From positions 1 through 64,000 of the forward strand of contig NZ_JNWK01000010.1 of NCBI RefSeq assembly GCF_000716445.1: DNA of 64,000 nucleotides, read 5' to 3'. The DNA comes from Streptomyces wedmorensis (GTDB lineage Bacteria > Actinomycetota > Actinomycetes > Streptomycetales > Streptomycetaceae). Below are positions 22,565-31,763 of this stretch, in pieces. How positions within the stretch are numbered: position 1 is the stretch's first letter; the number at the start of each line of letters is the position of its first letter. The notes below the pieces were generated by a model. It searched no databases, was not told the DNA's origin, and worked only from the letters and a program-made list of their open reading frames with translations. Position numbers and translations under genes: made by a program.

Positions 22565-24865
22565 CTACTCGACCTGATCGAGCGCCGTCGGGACCGTTCT
22601 CCTGACCGCCGGCCGCGGCAGGAGACCCGCGTGGGGGCGTGCCGGCGGGCGGTACTGCGGTACGGGCGTACGCAAGGGAACCGCGACCGGATCCAGGGAG
22701 GTCAGGAGGCGGCGCAGGGCGGTGCGGGCACGGGGGGCGTCGACCCGGGATTCGAGGTCGGCGAGGGCACGGAGGGCTCGGTGGCGGGCGCGGCCGACAC
22801 GGCCGGCGCGGTGGTCGGCGAGGGCGTGGGCGTAGTGCGCGAGGGCGGTGGCCCAGGCGTCGTTGCGGCCGGTCTCCTGCGCGAGGGCACGGCGGGCGGT
22901 GCGGACGGCGGCCGCGGGGATGTGGTGGGCCTGGACGACGGCCAGGGCGGCGAGGCTGACCATCGGCGGCGGGCCTCCGGGAGCCCCGATGGGCACGGTG
23001 TCGGCGGCCTCGCGGTAGTACGCGGCTGCGGACTCGACGTCCCTCCGCTCCCAGGCCAGGATCCCGTGGACATGGGCGATGCGGCCCACGAGGGCCTCGT
23101 CGCCGTCGAGCACGGCGACCGGCCAAGCGAGGTCCAACAGGTGCTGCGCCCCGCGCGGGTCCTCGCCCGCGCACAGCCAGGCCGCGAGCCACCGTCCGCG
23201 CGCCACGAGCGCGCTGTCGGCGGGGAGCCGGGGCAGCAGCGCGCACAGGTGGGCGCTGCCTTCCGCGGCGTGATCGTGCACCGTCCACCAGAACCAGAGG
23301 TGCAGCACGGTCTCCAGCGCCGTCTCGGCGTGGCCGGTGGGATCGGCGCGGGCCGGGTCCGTGCCGGTGGGGTCGGGGGCCGGGCCGATGAGGTCGGGGC
23401 GAGCGGAGGGCGGGCCGATGAGGTCCGGGCCGGGCGGGCTTGCGCCGGAGGGGTCCGCAGCGGCCGGGTCCGTGCCGGCCAGGTCGGGGCGGGCGGGGGC
23501 CGGGGCGGCGAGGTCCAGGCCGGCCGGGTCCGGGTCGGTGGCCTCCGCGCACGTGGATTCCGGGCCGCGGAGGTCCACGTCGGTGACCGCGGCGCCGGCG
23601 AGCCCCGTGCCTCGGCGTACCAGGGCCGTCAGGTCGTCGTGTTCCTCGTGGACGGCCTGGAGTGCCTGGCGCTGCAGGCCCGTGTTCCACAGGGTCTCGG
23701 CGACGGCGGCGACGCCGCGGAAGTGGACGCCGTGGCGGTCTCGCGTGACGGTTAGTTCGCCCGCCGCGGTGAGTCGTTCCGTACCGAAGTCACGGGCGGA
23801 GCGGGCCATGCGGTAGCGGGGCCGGCGGACGGCGCCCGGGTCGCCGAGCACCTGGAGCACGCCGGTGGCGGTGAGCAGCGCCAGGGCGGGCGGCACGTCG
23901 CGCGGTGCGAGGCCCGAGTCCGCGCAGACGAACACCGCCGCCGCCTCGGTGAAGGGCCCGGCGAAGACGCTGACGCGGCGCCATACGGTGCGCGCCGCCG
24001 GTTCGCACAGCGCGTGTACGGCGCCGACGGCGGTGCGCAGGGAGCGGTGGCGCCGCAGGACGGGGGCGGGGTCGGCCAGCCGGCACTGGTCGTCCTCGAT
24101 GTGGGCGGCCAGTTCGGCGAGGGTGCACTCCCCCAGTCGGGCCGCGGCCAGTTCGAGGGCGAGCGGGACTCCTTCGAGCAGTCGGCACACGTGGGCCACC
24201 GCTGCCGGATCGGGGGCTTCCTCGCTCCAGCCGCGTTCCCGTGCGCGGGACAGGAGGAGTTCCGCGGCGGGAGAGAGGGCCGGCGTCCGCTCGGCCGCGC
24301 GCTCGCGGGCGGCGCCCCGGGCCGGGGCGGCGTCGCCCCGCAGTGGTCCCAGGTGGACGACCTTCTCGTCGCCGAGCCCGAGGGGGCGGCGGGCCGTCAC
24401 CAGGACGCGGAGCGCCGGCAGGGCCATCAGCAGGGTCTGGACGAGGCCGACGCATTCGGTGTGGACGGGGTCGACGTCGTCGAGGAGGAGCAGGACGTCC
24501 CCGGGCGGGAAGGAGCGGACGACCGCGGTGATGTCCGTACCGGTCGCGTCCTGGGGCGGGCCGGATGCGCTGAGGGCTCGGGCGATCCTCCCCGTCAGCG
24601 CGCGGCGTCCGACGGGGATCCCGTCGTGCCAGCGGACCGGGACGGTCGCCCGGCAGGGGCCGTACGACGTCGGTGCGAGGACGGTCCGGGCCAGGCTGCT
24701 CTTGCCCGTGCCGACGGCTCCCGTCACGGTGACGAGGCGATGCGCGGAGAGGGCGGCACGGAGTGCGGAGAGTTCGCCGTCCCGTCCGACGAGGTCGCAC
24801 CCGCCGCGGAGGCGCTCCACGAGCCGGGCGTCGTGTCCCTCACCGCGAGTCCACATCTCCGGCAT
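22565..24865 (-). CDS. Large STAND/AfsR-like ATPase without DNA-binding domain
   Basis: 766 residues. NTPase domain: Walker A GAVGTGKSS at about 49-57, Walker B VLLLLDDVD, sensor VLVTARRPLG, then a winged/ARM region (GVPLALELAAARL) typical of AfsR/NB-ARC regulators. The C-terminal half is TPR-like helices (DVESAAAYYREAA). Between them lies a Pro/Asp/Ala-rich insert (about 440-510) made of degenerate PDLIGP/PARPDL repeats. There is no LuxR or SARP HTH at either end, unlike most relatives, so it probably works through a partner. Confidence 0.85.
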   Translation of the reverse strand: MPEMWTRGEGHDARLVERLRGGCDLVGRDGELSALRAALSAHRLVTVTGAVGTGKSSLARTVLAPTSYGPCRATVPVRWHDGIPVGRRALTGRIARALSASGPPQDATGTDITAVVRSFPPGDVLLLLDDVDPVHTECVGLVQTLLMALPALRVLVTARRPLGLGDEKVVHLGPLRGDAAPARGAARERAAERTPALSPAAELLLSRARERGWSEEAPDPAAVAHVCRLLEGVPLALELAAARLGECTLAELAAHIEDDQCRLADPAPVLRRHRSLRTAVGAVHALCEPAARTVWRRVSVFAGPFTEAAAVFVCADSGLAPRDVPPALALLTATGVLQVLGDPGAVRRPRYRMARSARDFGTERLTAAGELTVTRDRHGVHFRGVAAVAETLWNTGLQRQALQAVHEEHDDLTALVRRGTGLAGAAVTDVDLRGPESTCAEATDPDPAGLDLAAPAPARPDLAGTDPAAADPSGASPPGPDLIGPPSARPDLIGPAPDPTGTDPARADPTGHAETALETVLHLWFWWTVHDHAAEGSAHLCALLPRLPADSALVARGRWLAAWLCAGEDPRGAQHLLDLAWPVAVLDGDEALVGRIAHVHGILAWERRDVESAAAYYREAADTVPIGAPGGPPPMVSLAALAVVQAHHIPAAAVRTARRALAQETGRNDAWATALAHYAHALADHRAGRVGRARHRALRALADLESRVDAPRARTALRRLLTSLDPVAVPLRTPVPQYRPPARPHAGLLPRPAVRRTVPTALDQVE

Positions 24866-25001
24866 GCCCCACCATCCAGGTCGTCGTACTGGTCGTCGTA
24901 CTGGTCACTGGACGCCACCGACCGCCAAGGTGCGGATCGGCGCGGAAAGCCGCAGGTCCCGATTGCAGAACCGTCACTGCACGGGCGTCACGGCAACCCC
25001 A

Positions 25002-25072
25002 ACGCGTTCCCCCGTTCGTGGGTGGCGCGGACATCGGAGGAACCACCCGCCACGACGAACGGGCGAACGCGT
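25002..25072. other. Long imperfect hairpin in the 413-bp gap before the phosphatase gene
   Basis: ACGCGTTC (25002-25009) pairs with GAACGCGT (25065-25072), CCCGTTCGT (25011-25019) with ACGAACGGG (25055-25063), and GTGGCG (25022-25027) with CGCCAC (25048-25053). That is 23 pairs with small interruptions. The rest of 24866-25278 shows only a short direct repeat TCGTCGTACTGG near 24889 and no gene. It could be an RNA structure in a leader transcript or a recombination scar. Confidence 0.6.
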
Positions 25073-25278
25073 GACCGACACCGGCCGCGGGCCCGGTCCG
25101 GCGCGCCGGGAGACCGACGCACGGAGACCGGTCCGACCCGCTTCGGGAGACGCGCGTGACGGGCGGAGGGGCTCCCGGCGGGGGCCGAACGGCTCAATGC
25201 CGCAGGCCGCGCCGGGGGCTCGCGCCTACCGTGGAGGCAGCCTCAGGACGGGAGCGGCGGCACGGGGACAGGTGGACG

Positions 25279-26532
25279 GTGAGCGGACCCGGAATCGACT
25301 ATCAGGCGGTCTTCCAGGCGATGCCGGGAGCGGTGGCGCTGCTGACGCCGGGGCTCGTGTACGCGGATGTGAACGAGGCGTTCCTGTCGATATCCGGGCG
25401 GACGCGGGAGCAGCTCATCGGCCGCTATCTGTTCGACGTCTTTCCCGACAACCCCCAGGATCCGTCGGCGACCGGCATGCGCAACCTGCGTGCCTCGCTG
25501 GAGCGCGTCGCGGCCACCGGGGAGCGCGACAGCATGGCGCTGCAGCGCTACGACGTCGAGCACCCCGACCGGCCCGGTGAGTGGCGGGAGCGGTACTGGA
25601 GTCCGGTCAACACGCCCGTTCTCGCGCCCGACGGCTCCGTGGCCCTGCTGCTGCACCGGGTGGAGGAGGTCACCGAGCTCATCCGGGCCCGCGGCGGCGA
25701 GGACCGTGCGCAGATCCTGGAGTCCGAGCTCTACACCCGGGCCAGGGAGCTGCAGGAGGTCAACGAGCGGCTGCGCCGGGCCCATGCCCGCGAACGCGAG
25801 GTGGCCCTCCACCTCCAGGAGGCGATGCTGCCCACGCCGCGGCTGCTCGGCCGCCATCAGGCCGCCGTGCGCTACCGTCCGGCGACCGGGGCGCTGAACG
25901 TCTGCGGCGACTGGTACGACCTGGTCGACCTGCCCGGCCGTACGGCCGTCGCGGTCGGTGACGTCGTGGGCCACGGGCTGCGTGCCGCCGGCGTCATGGG
26001 GCAGCTGCGCAGCGCCCTGTCGGCCGCGTCCCGCGTCGCCGACGGGCCGGCGCAGGCGCTCGACGTGCTCGATCTGTACGCCCGCGACCTCTACGGCGCG
26101 GAATCCACCACCGCGGTGTCCGTCTTCATCGACTGGGACAGCCGCACCCTCACGTACAGCAGCGCGGGGCACCCCCCACCGGCGCTCTGTCATCCCGACG
26201 GCACGGTGGTGCTCCTCGACGGGGCCACCGACCCGCCCCTCGGGGCCAGCCCGGATCACGCGTCCCGCCCGCAGGGGCACACCGGGTTCGCCGACGGCGC
26301 CGTGCTCGTCCTCTACACCGACGGACTCGTCGAACGCCGCCGCGAGGACATCGACACCGGCCTGGCCAGGCTCACCCGTACCCTCGCGGAGCACCACACG
26401 GCCGCGCCCGACGCGCTGGCCGACGTCCTCCTCGGGAACCTCCTCCCGCCGACGGGCAGCACCGACGACACGGCCCTGGTCGTGCTCCGTCTCCGGCCCC
26501 CGTCGGAGGCAGGACGGCCGTACGCCGTCTGA
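25279..26532 (+). CDS. PAS-PP2C (SpoIIE/RsbU-type) serine phosphatase
   Basis: 417 residues from GTG 25279; AGGTGGAC lies just upstream. The N-terminal PAS domain (about 8-130: YADVNEAFLSISGRTREQLIG) is followed by a coiled linker (ELYTRARELQEVNERLRRAHARERE) and a PP2C-SpoIIE domain with metal motifs GDWYD, GDVVGHGL, YTDGLVERR and DDTALVVLR. It likely dephosphorylates anti-anti-sigma factors in stress sigma-factor signalling. No partner gene is adjacent. A shared hairpin at 26551 separates it from the convergent cold-shock gene. Confidence 0.93.
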   Translation: MSGPGIDYQAVFQAMPGAVALLTPGLVYADVNEAFLSISGRTREQLIGRYLFDVFPDNPQDPSATGMRNLRASLERVAATGERDSMALQRYDVEHPDRPGEWRERYWSPVNTPVLAPDGSVALLLHRVEEVTELIRARGGEDRAQILESELYTRARELQEVNERLRRAHAREREVALHLQEAMLPTPRLLGRHQAAVRYRPATGALNVCGDWYDLVDLPGRTAVAVGDVVGHGLRAAGVMGQLRSALSAASRVADGPAQALDVLDLYARDLYGAESTTAVSVFIDWDSRTLTYSSAGHPPPALCHPDGTVVLLDGATDPPLGASPDHASRPQGHTGFADGAVLVLYTDGLVERRREDIDTGLARLTRTLAEHHTAAPDALADVLLGNLLPPTGSTDDTALVVLRLRPPSEAGRPYAV

Positions 26533-26550
26533 GGGACGCGTCGCGGCATG

Positions 26551-26585
26551 CCGACGGCGCCCGCACGGGGTGCGGGCGCCGTCGG
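26551..26585. terminator. Bidirectional terminator, 16-bp perfect stem
   Basis: CCGACGGCGCCCGCAC (26551-26566) pairs with GTGCGGGCGCCGTCGG (26570-26585) around GGG, between the convergent phosphatase and cold-shock genes. Confidence 0.9.
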
Positions 26586-26606
26586 AAGAGCGGGGTGACC
26601 GGGAAC

Positions 26607-26810
26607 TCAGCCGCGGACGATGTTCTCCGCCTGCGGGCCCTTCTGGCCCTGCGTGATGTCGAAGGTGACCGCCTCACCCTCCGTCAGCTCGCGGTAGCCG
26701 TTGCCCGAGATGTTGGAGTAGTGGGCGAAGACGTCCGGGCCGCCGCCGTCCTGGGCGATGAAACCGAACCCCTTCTCGGAGTTGAACCACTTCACAGTGC
26801 CGCTGGCCAT
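26607..26810 (-). CDS. Cold-shock protein (CspA family)
   Basis: 67 residues. It has [20 protein letters not shown], the RNP1 motif KGFGFI and RNP2-like DVFAHYS, the usual length and ending. It binds single-stranded RNA/DNA as a chaperone. ATG at 26810 follows GAGGGACGAGC, and the 145-bp leader to the MarR gene is consistent with a structured cold-shock 5' UTR. Confidence 0.97.
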   Translation of the reverse strand: MASGTVKWFNSEKGFGFIAQDGGGPDVFAHYSNISGNGYRELTEGEAVTFDITQGQKGPQAENIVRG

Positions 26811-26955
26811 GCTCGTCCCTCTGGTCAATTCAGCAGGGGCCGCATCGGACCCCTGGAGCGCCCTTCCACGGACACCCACACGCGTCTTCCCCCTCCCCAC
26901 GCGTCCCTACACCCGTCAATCCGATCTTCTTACGGAACTTTTTCCCGACCGGCGG

Positions 26956-27444
26956 TCAGCGGGCCTCGATGCCGGGCCGGCGGGCGCGGGTACGGGTGGC
27001 GACCGCGGGCACGAGGTGGCGGGAGAGGACGTCGAGGGCGTCGGCGACCTCGCGCAGGGTGTCGGGGTGCGGGGCGGTGCCGTCGGGGTCGGCGAGGGCC
27101 GCGGCGAGCGCGTCGTCGATGGTGGCGGCGCGGACCTCGGCGACGCGGGCGGAGGGGTTCGCGGCGGGGTGGATGAGTCGGCGGCGGCGGTCGGCGGGGT
27201 CGGGGCGGGTGTCGACCGAGCCGGCCTCCTGGAGCCGGGCGACGGCGGTGGAGACCTGGCTCTGCGGCAGCCCGGTGCGGGCGGCGATCTCGCCGACCGT
27301 CGTGCCGGGGTGGGAGACGAGATCGCCGAGGACCACGAGGACCGAGCGGACCGATCCGGGTGAACCGGACTCGGCCTGGGGCATGGCCTGTTCGCCGATC
27401 TTCATGAGGGTGCGTCCCAGGAGGAACAGTTCGACTCCGTTCAT
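26956..27444 (-). CDS. MarR-family transcriptional regulator
   Basis: 162 residues (MNGVELFLLGRTLMKIGEQA). Winged helix: TVGEIAARTGLPQSQVSTAVARLQEAGSVDTRPDPADRRRRLIHP is the characteristic MarR recognition helix and wing. An upstream ATG six codons earlier is possible. It is divergent from the alpha/beta hydrolase at 27557. A perfect palindrome of 26 bp lies between them, very probably its operator for both promoters. Confidence 0.93.
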   Translation of the reverse strand: MNGVELFLLGRTLMKIGEQAMPQAESGSPGSVRSVLVVLGDLVSHPGTTVGEIAARTGLPQSQVSTAVARLQEAGSVDTRPDPADRRRRLIHPAANPSARVAEVRAATIDDALAAALADPDGTAPHPDTLREVADALDVLSRHLVPAVATRTRARRPGIEAR

Positions 27445-27464
27445 CACCCCAGAGTACATCGTGA

Positions 27465-27490
27465 TCGATGCATCAATATTGATGCATCGA
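27465..27490. promoter_or_regulatory. 26-bp perfect palindrome, probable MarR operator
   Basis: Arms TCGATGCATCAAT and ATTGATGCATCGA meet without spacer. The site is AT-rich, starts 21 bases upstream of the MarR start codon and lies 67 bases before the hydrolase ATG. Two nested GATGCATC palindromes inside it could hold two dimers. Confidence 0.85.
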
Positions 27491-27556
27491 GATAGATGGG
27501 TTACTGTCGTGGTGTCAGTCGGAGACGCCGACGACAGCCGGCAAGGGGGAACCATC

Positions 27557-28402
27557 ATGGCCACGACCGTCGCCACCGTCCGCACGCTCGTCGTCCCGGG
27601 CGCCACGCTCCACTACCGGGTCGAGGGCAGCGGGCCCGTCCTCCTCCTCTCCCAGAGCGGCGAAGGCGACGCGGACCGCACGGTCGACCTCGTCCCGCAC
27701 CTGACCGACCGGTTCACCGTCATCACGTACGACCGGCGCGGCCTGTCCCGCAGCACGCTCGACTCGCCGGCCGCTCCCGTCACCATGGCCGACCACGCCG
27801 ACGACGTCGCCCGGATCCTCGCCGAAGCCACCGACGAGCCCGCCCTGATGGCCGGATTCAGCATGGGCGCCGCGATCGGCCTCCAGGTCGTGGCCCGCCA
27901 CCCGGGCGCGCTCCGCACGCTCATCGCCCACGAGCCCGTCATGCCGCGACTGCTGCCGGACCCCGAGCGCGACGACCACATCGCCGAACTGGCCGCCATC
28001 CAGCACGCCTACGCGACCGGAGGCCTGTCGGCCGCGTTCCCCGCGATCGCCCGCCACCTCGGCATCGACCCGGCGCACGAGGAGACCGAGGAGGGCCTCA
28101 CCCCGCAGCCGCTGACCCCCCGACGCCAGGCCAACTTCGGTCACTTCATCGGAACCGAGTTCACCGCCGTCACCTCGGACGCCCTCCACCCCGACGAGGC
28201 GTCGCGCGCCGCCGCGCACGCCGGCACGCGGATCATCCCCGCGACGGGCCGGACGACCCCGCCGCGGGTGCACACCTACCGCTGCGCCCTGGCCCTGGCG
28301 GCACGGCTGGACACGCGACCCGTCGAGTTCCCCGGCGGGCACAACGGGAACACCGCCTTTCCCCGGGCGACGGCGCGGGCCCTGAAGGACGTACTCAGGT
28401 GA
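27557..28402 (+). CDS. Alpha/beta-fold hydrolase
   Basis: 281 residues. Nucleophile elbow GFSMG, oxyanion region LLLSQSGEGD, and a late catalytic His in FPGGHNG. It is a member of the broad esterase/haloperoxidase-like group; substrate unknown. Probably repressed by the divergent MarR protein, which suggests a role in detoxifying a small molecule that acts as MarR ligand (inference). Confidence 0.9.
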   Translation: MATTVATVRTLVVPGATLHYRVEGSGPVLLLSQSGEGDADRTVDLVPHLTDRFTVITYDRRGLSRSTLDSPAAPVTMADHADDVARILAEATDEPALMAGFSMGAAIGLQVVARHPGALRTLIAHEPVMPRLLPDPERDDHIAELAAIQHAYATGGLSAAFPAIARHLGIDPAHEETEEGLTPQPLTPRRQANFGHFIGTEFTAVTSDALHPDEASRAAAHAGTRIIPATGRTTPPRVHTYRCALALAARLDTRPVEFPGGHNGNTAFPRATARALKDVLR

Positions 28403-28460
28403 GGGGACGGAGCGCAGGCCCGGCCGCGGACCCACGGCCAGGACCGGTGGGGCCGACCGC

Positions 28461-28512
28461 GGCGGGACCGGTCGTGCCTGTCAGCCGGCGGGACCGGTCG
28501 TATCCCTCAGCC
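28461..28512. repeat. Imperfect 26-bp tandem duplication at the glycosyltransferase 3' end
   Basis: GGCGGGACCGGTCGT followed by six variable bases and CAGCC occurs at 28461-28486 and 28487-28512. The second copy contains the stop codon of the glycosyltransferase; the first has the equivalent TCA, so the duplication is neutral for the protein. Confidence 0.7.
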
Positions 28513-29721
28513 GGCGGCGTCGAACAGCAGCTTGGCTGCCACCGTGGTGCCGTCGGTGCGGATCGTGCCGGACACGGCCGCGGCACGGACGCGGGTCTCG
28601 GGGGCGAGGGCCGTCCGGAGCGCGGCCGCGAGGGAGGCGACGGTCGGCGCCGGGTCGTCGTGGGCGGTTCCGACGCCGAGGCGGGTGACGCGCTCGGCCC
28701 AGTACGGCTGGTCCGCGCCCCGGGGAAGCACCAGTTGGGGGACACCGGCCCGGGAGGCGGTCGTCGTGGTGGCCGCGCTGCCGTGGTGGACGACGGCGGC
28801 GGACCGGCGGAAGAGGGCCTGCTGGTTGACCTCGCCGACGACGAAGCAGTCGTCCTGGGCGTCGACCGGGACCAGGTCGGCCCAGCCCCGGGAGACGACC
28901 ACGCGGTGGCCTTCGGCGCGGATCGCCTCGACGGCGGGGTGCGCGACGGGTTCCAGGGCACCCATGGGCATGCTGCCGAAGCCGACGTAGACGGGTGGCG
29001 CGCCGGCGTCGAGGAAGTCCGTCAGGTCGGCGGGCAGGGGGCGTTCGTCGGTGACGTGCCACGCGCCGGTCTGCACCACGCGGAGGCCGGTGGGCTGCCA
29101 CGGGGAGAGGACCGGGTCCGTGGCGAGCCACGGGTGGTCGGTGAAGGCGTAGTCGCGGACGCCGTCGACCGGCGGCAGGCCGATCGCCGCCCGTCGGGTG
29201 GCGAGCATCTCGCCGAACATCGTGTCCGCGATTCGCGCGTCCAGGTCCCACAGCGCCTGGTTGTCGGTGACGCCCTCGGGCAACGGCTGACCCCGCCGAC
29301 CGGGCGGCCTGCGGTGCGGTGACGGCAGACTGACGGGCTGGTGGCCGGCGTGGACGTAGCGGATGCCCAGCTTCTCGGCCACCGAGCGCGCGCCGGTGAC
29401 GACGGGCAACGGGCCGGTGGCCACCAGGACATCGCACCCCTCGGCCGTCGCGGCGACCGTCCCGAACTGCGCGTCCATCAGTTCGGCGGCCCGCTCCGCC
29501 AGGCCGGCCGCCGACCCGGGCGTCACCGTCGTCACGAGGGGTCGCACCGGGGCGCCCGTCGGGACCACGGGCACCGCGAGTTCGGCGAGACGCTCCGCGA
29601 ACTCCTCGTCCGGCGGCGCGCACATCCGCACCTCCGCGCCGAGTTCCCGCAGACGGACCGCGAGGGCAGCCATCGGTTCGACGCTCCCCCGCGCCCCGTA
29701 CGTCGACAGCACCACACGCAT
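28507..29721 (-). CDS. Glycosyltransferase, GT1 family (antibiotic/macrolide type)
   Basis: 404 residues. The N-terminus RVVLSTYGARGSVEPMAALAVRL is the GtfB/MGT acceptor-domain opening; the C-terminal donor site is VVHHGSAATTTTASRAGVPQLVLPRGADQPYWA. It transfers a nucleotide-activated sugar to a small molecule, either for biosynthesis or for inactivation of a macrolide-type compound. No other sugar or scaffold genes are adjacent. It is divergent from the ABC exporter at 29905, so export and glycosylation of the same compound is possible (inference). Confidence 0.9.
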   Translation of the reverse strand: MRVVLSTYGARGSVEPMAALAVRLRELGAEVRMCAPPDEEFAERLAELAVPVVPTGAPVRPLVTTVTPGSAAGLAERAAELMDAQFGTVAATAEGCDVLVATGPLPVVTGARSVAEKLGIRYVHAGHQPVSLPSPHRRPPGRRGQPLPEGVTDNQALWDLDARIADTMFGEMLATRRAAIGLPPVDGVRDYAFTDHPWLATDPVLSPWQPTGLRVVQTGAWHVTDERPLPADLTDFLDAGAPPVYVGFGSMPMGALEPVAHPAVEAIRAEGHRVVVSRGWADLVPVDAQDDCFVVGEVNQQALFRRSAAVVHHGSAATTTTASRAGVPQLVLPRGADQPYWAERVTRLGVGTAHDDPAPTVASLAAALRTALAPETRVRAAAVSGTIRTDGTTVAAKLLFDAAG

Positions 29722-29904
29722 TTCGTGACTCCCCGTTCCGCTTGTTCCGTCCGGTCGGAGATTCTGCCCGTCCTGTCCTCGGCGGGGCGAGCGGACGCCG
29801 GGGCGGGCCGGCGGAGGGCGGGCGTAAAACGCTTGGACCGCGCGGGTGCCGGCGCGGGAGAATCCCGTTTGCTCACCTTTCGGTAAGACAACACAGGGTT
29901 GGGT

Positions 29905-31755
29905 ATGGGATCACCTGAATCGCACGAAGGATTACCCAGCAAGGGTTCGGTTCTCCTGGCGCTGCGTTACTACGGTCGGGAGCTGACCAGGCTGCGTCGG
30001 CTGACGCTGCCGGCGATGGCGCTGCCGGCGCTCGGGAACATCGGAATCAACTACATCGCGCCGCTGATCGTGGCGAAGCTCGTCGGAAGGATCGCGGGGG
30101 ACGACGCAGGGGCCGTGGACATCGGGTCGATGCTGCCGTACGTCCTCGGGTTCGCGGGCGTGCTGCTGCTCGCCGAGACCTTGTGGCGCGTCGGGCTGCA
30201 CTGTCTGAACCGCCTCGACGCACGCGGCATCGAGCACCTCTACGTGATCGGCATGGACGAGCTGTTCGCGAAGGACGCTGCCTTCTTCCACGACAACTTC
30301 GCGGGGTCGCTGACGAAGCGGGTCCTGAGCTTCGCCTCGCGCTTCGAGGAGTTCGTCGACACGCTGACGTTCTCCGTGATGGGCAGCTTCCTGCCGCTGC
30401 TGTTCGCGTCGGTGGTGCTGTGGCAGTACGACCCGCTGCTCGTCGCCGGGCTCCTGGTGATGATCGCGGTCACGGGGCTGTGCGCGGCGCCGCTGATCCG
30501 GCGCCGCCAGGTGCTCGTCGCCGAGCGGGAGCAGGCGATCGCCCGGGTGTCGGGGCACGTCGCGGACAGTCTGATGAACATGGACACGGTCCGCGCGTTC
30601 GCCGCCGAGGACCGGGAGGCCGCCGAGCACCGGTCGCGCGTCGCGGAGTCGCGGCGGCTGACGCTGCGGTCCTGGGACTACGGCAACCTGCGGATCGACA
30701 CGCTGGTCGCCCCGATGTCGGTGCTGACCAACGTGCTGGGTCTGGTGCTCGCCCTGGGGCTCGGCGGGGCGGAGCACGGGGTGGAGGCGGTCATCGTGGC
30801 CTTCACGTACTACGCGAGCGCGACACGCATCATGTTCGAGTTCAACCAGATCTACCGGCGTCTCGAGAGCTCGATGACGGAGGCCGCCCAGTTCACCGAG
30901 CTCCTCCTCGACCCGCCGTCCGTACACGACCCCGAGACCCCGGAGCAGCTCGTCGGCCGGCCCGCCGATGTGCGTTTCGAACGGGTGGACTTCGCGCACG
31001 GCGGTGCGAAGCCGCTCTTCGAGGGCCTCGACCTCGACGTGCCGAGCGGGACGAAGATCGGTCTCGTCGGGCGGTCGGGCGGCGGCAAGACCACCCTCAC
31101 CCGGCTGCTTCTTCGGATGACGGACATCGACGGCGGCCGGATCCTGGTCGGCGGGCACGACATCAGCAGGCTGCGCCAGACGGACCTGCGCGGTCTGATC
31201 GCCTACGTGCCCCAGGACCCGGTGATGTTCCACCGCACGCTGCGGGACAACATCGCGTTCGCCCGGCCGGACGCCACCGACGCCGAGATCCGCCGCGCGG
31301 CCGAGGCGGCGCACGTCACGGAGTTCGCCGACGGCCTCCCCGAGGGGTTCGGCACCATGGTGGGCGAGCGAGGGGTGAAGCTCTCCGGCGGCCAGCGCCA
31401 GCGGGTGGCCCTCGCCAGGGCCATCCTGCGCGACGCGCCGATCCTGCTGCTCGACGAGGCGACCAGCGCGCTCGACTCCGAGAGCGAGGTCCTCGTCCAG
31501 GACGCCCTGTGGCGGCTGATGGAGGGGCGGACGGCGCTCGTCGTGGCGCACCGGCTCAGCACGGTGGCCACGATGGACCGGCTCGTCGTCCTGGAGCGCG
31601 GGCGGATCGTCGAGCAGGGCACGCATCAGGAACTGCTCGACGCGAGGGGCTCGTACGCGAAGCTCTGGCAGCACCAGTCGGGTGGCTTCCTCGACGACGC
31701 GGCCGGCGACGTCACGCCCTCGGGTGACGCCGCCACGCCGGCGGACCTGCGGTGA
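29905..31755 (+). CDS. ABC exporter, fused permease and ATPase, with a TTA codon
   Basis: 616 residues; ATG 29905 is preferred to the TTG at 29899 because AGGG is correctly spaced. Six membrane helices (about 20-320) precede the ATPase: Walker A GRSGGGKTT, signature LSGGQRQRVALARA, Walker B ILLLDEATSALD, H-loop VAHRLST. It works as a dimer exporting a hydrophobic compound or lipid. Codon 10 (29932-29934) is TTA, which in Streptomyces needs the bldA tRNA, so translation is probably limited to late growth. A terminator follows at 31764. Confidence 0.93.
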   Translation: MGSPESHEGLPSKGSVLLALRYYGRELTRLRRLTLPAMALPALGNIGINYIAPLIVAKLVGRIAGDDAGAVDIGSMLPYVLGFAGVLLLAETLWRVGLHCLNRLDARGIEHLYVIGMDELFAKDAAFFHDNFAGSLTKRVLSFASRFEEFVDTLTFSVMGSFLPLLFASVVLWQYDPLLVAGLLVMIAVTGLCAAPLIRRRQVLVAEREQAIARVSGHVADSLMNMDTVRAFAAEDREAAEHRSRVAESRRLTLRSWDYGNLRIDTLVAPMSVLTNVLGLVLALGLGGAEHGVEAVIVAFTYYASATRIMFEFNQIYRRLESSMTEAAQFTELLLDPPSVHDPETPEQLVGRPADVRFERVDFAHGGAKPLFEGLDLDVPSGTKIGLVGRSGGGKTTLTRLLLRMTDIDGGRILVGGHDISRLRQTDLRGLIAYVPQDPVMFHRTLRDNIAFARPDATDAEIRRAAEAAHVTEFADGLPEGFGTMVGERGVKLSGGQRQRVALARAILRDAPILLLDEATSALDSESEVLVQDALWRLMEGRTALVVAHRLSTVATMDRLVVLERGRIVEQGTHQELLDARGSYAKLWQHQSGGFLDDAAGDVTPSGDAATPADLR

Positions 31756-31763
31756 TACCGGCA

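Noticed and set aside
18804..23690. A single 1628-codon minus-strand frame
   Set aside because: Only 18804-20690 matches the acyl-CoA synthetase family. The rest is antisense to the EEP hydrolase and lipoprotein genes and is open merely because stops are rare in high-GC DNA.
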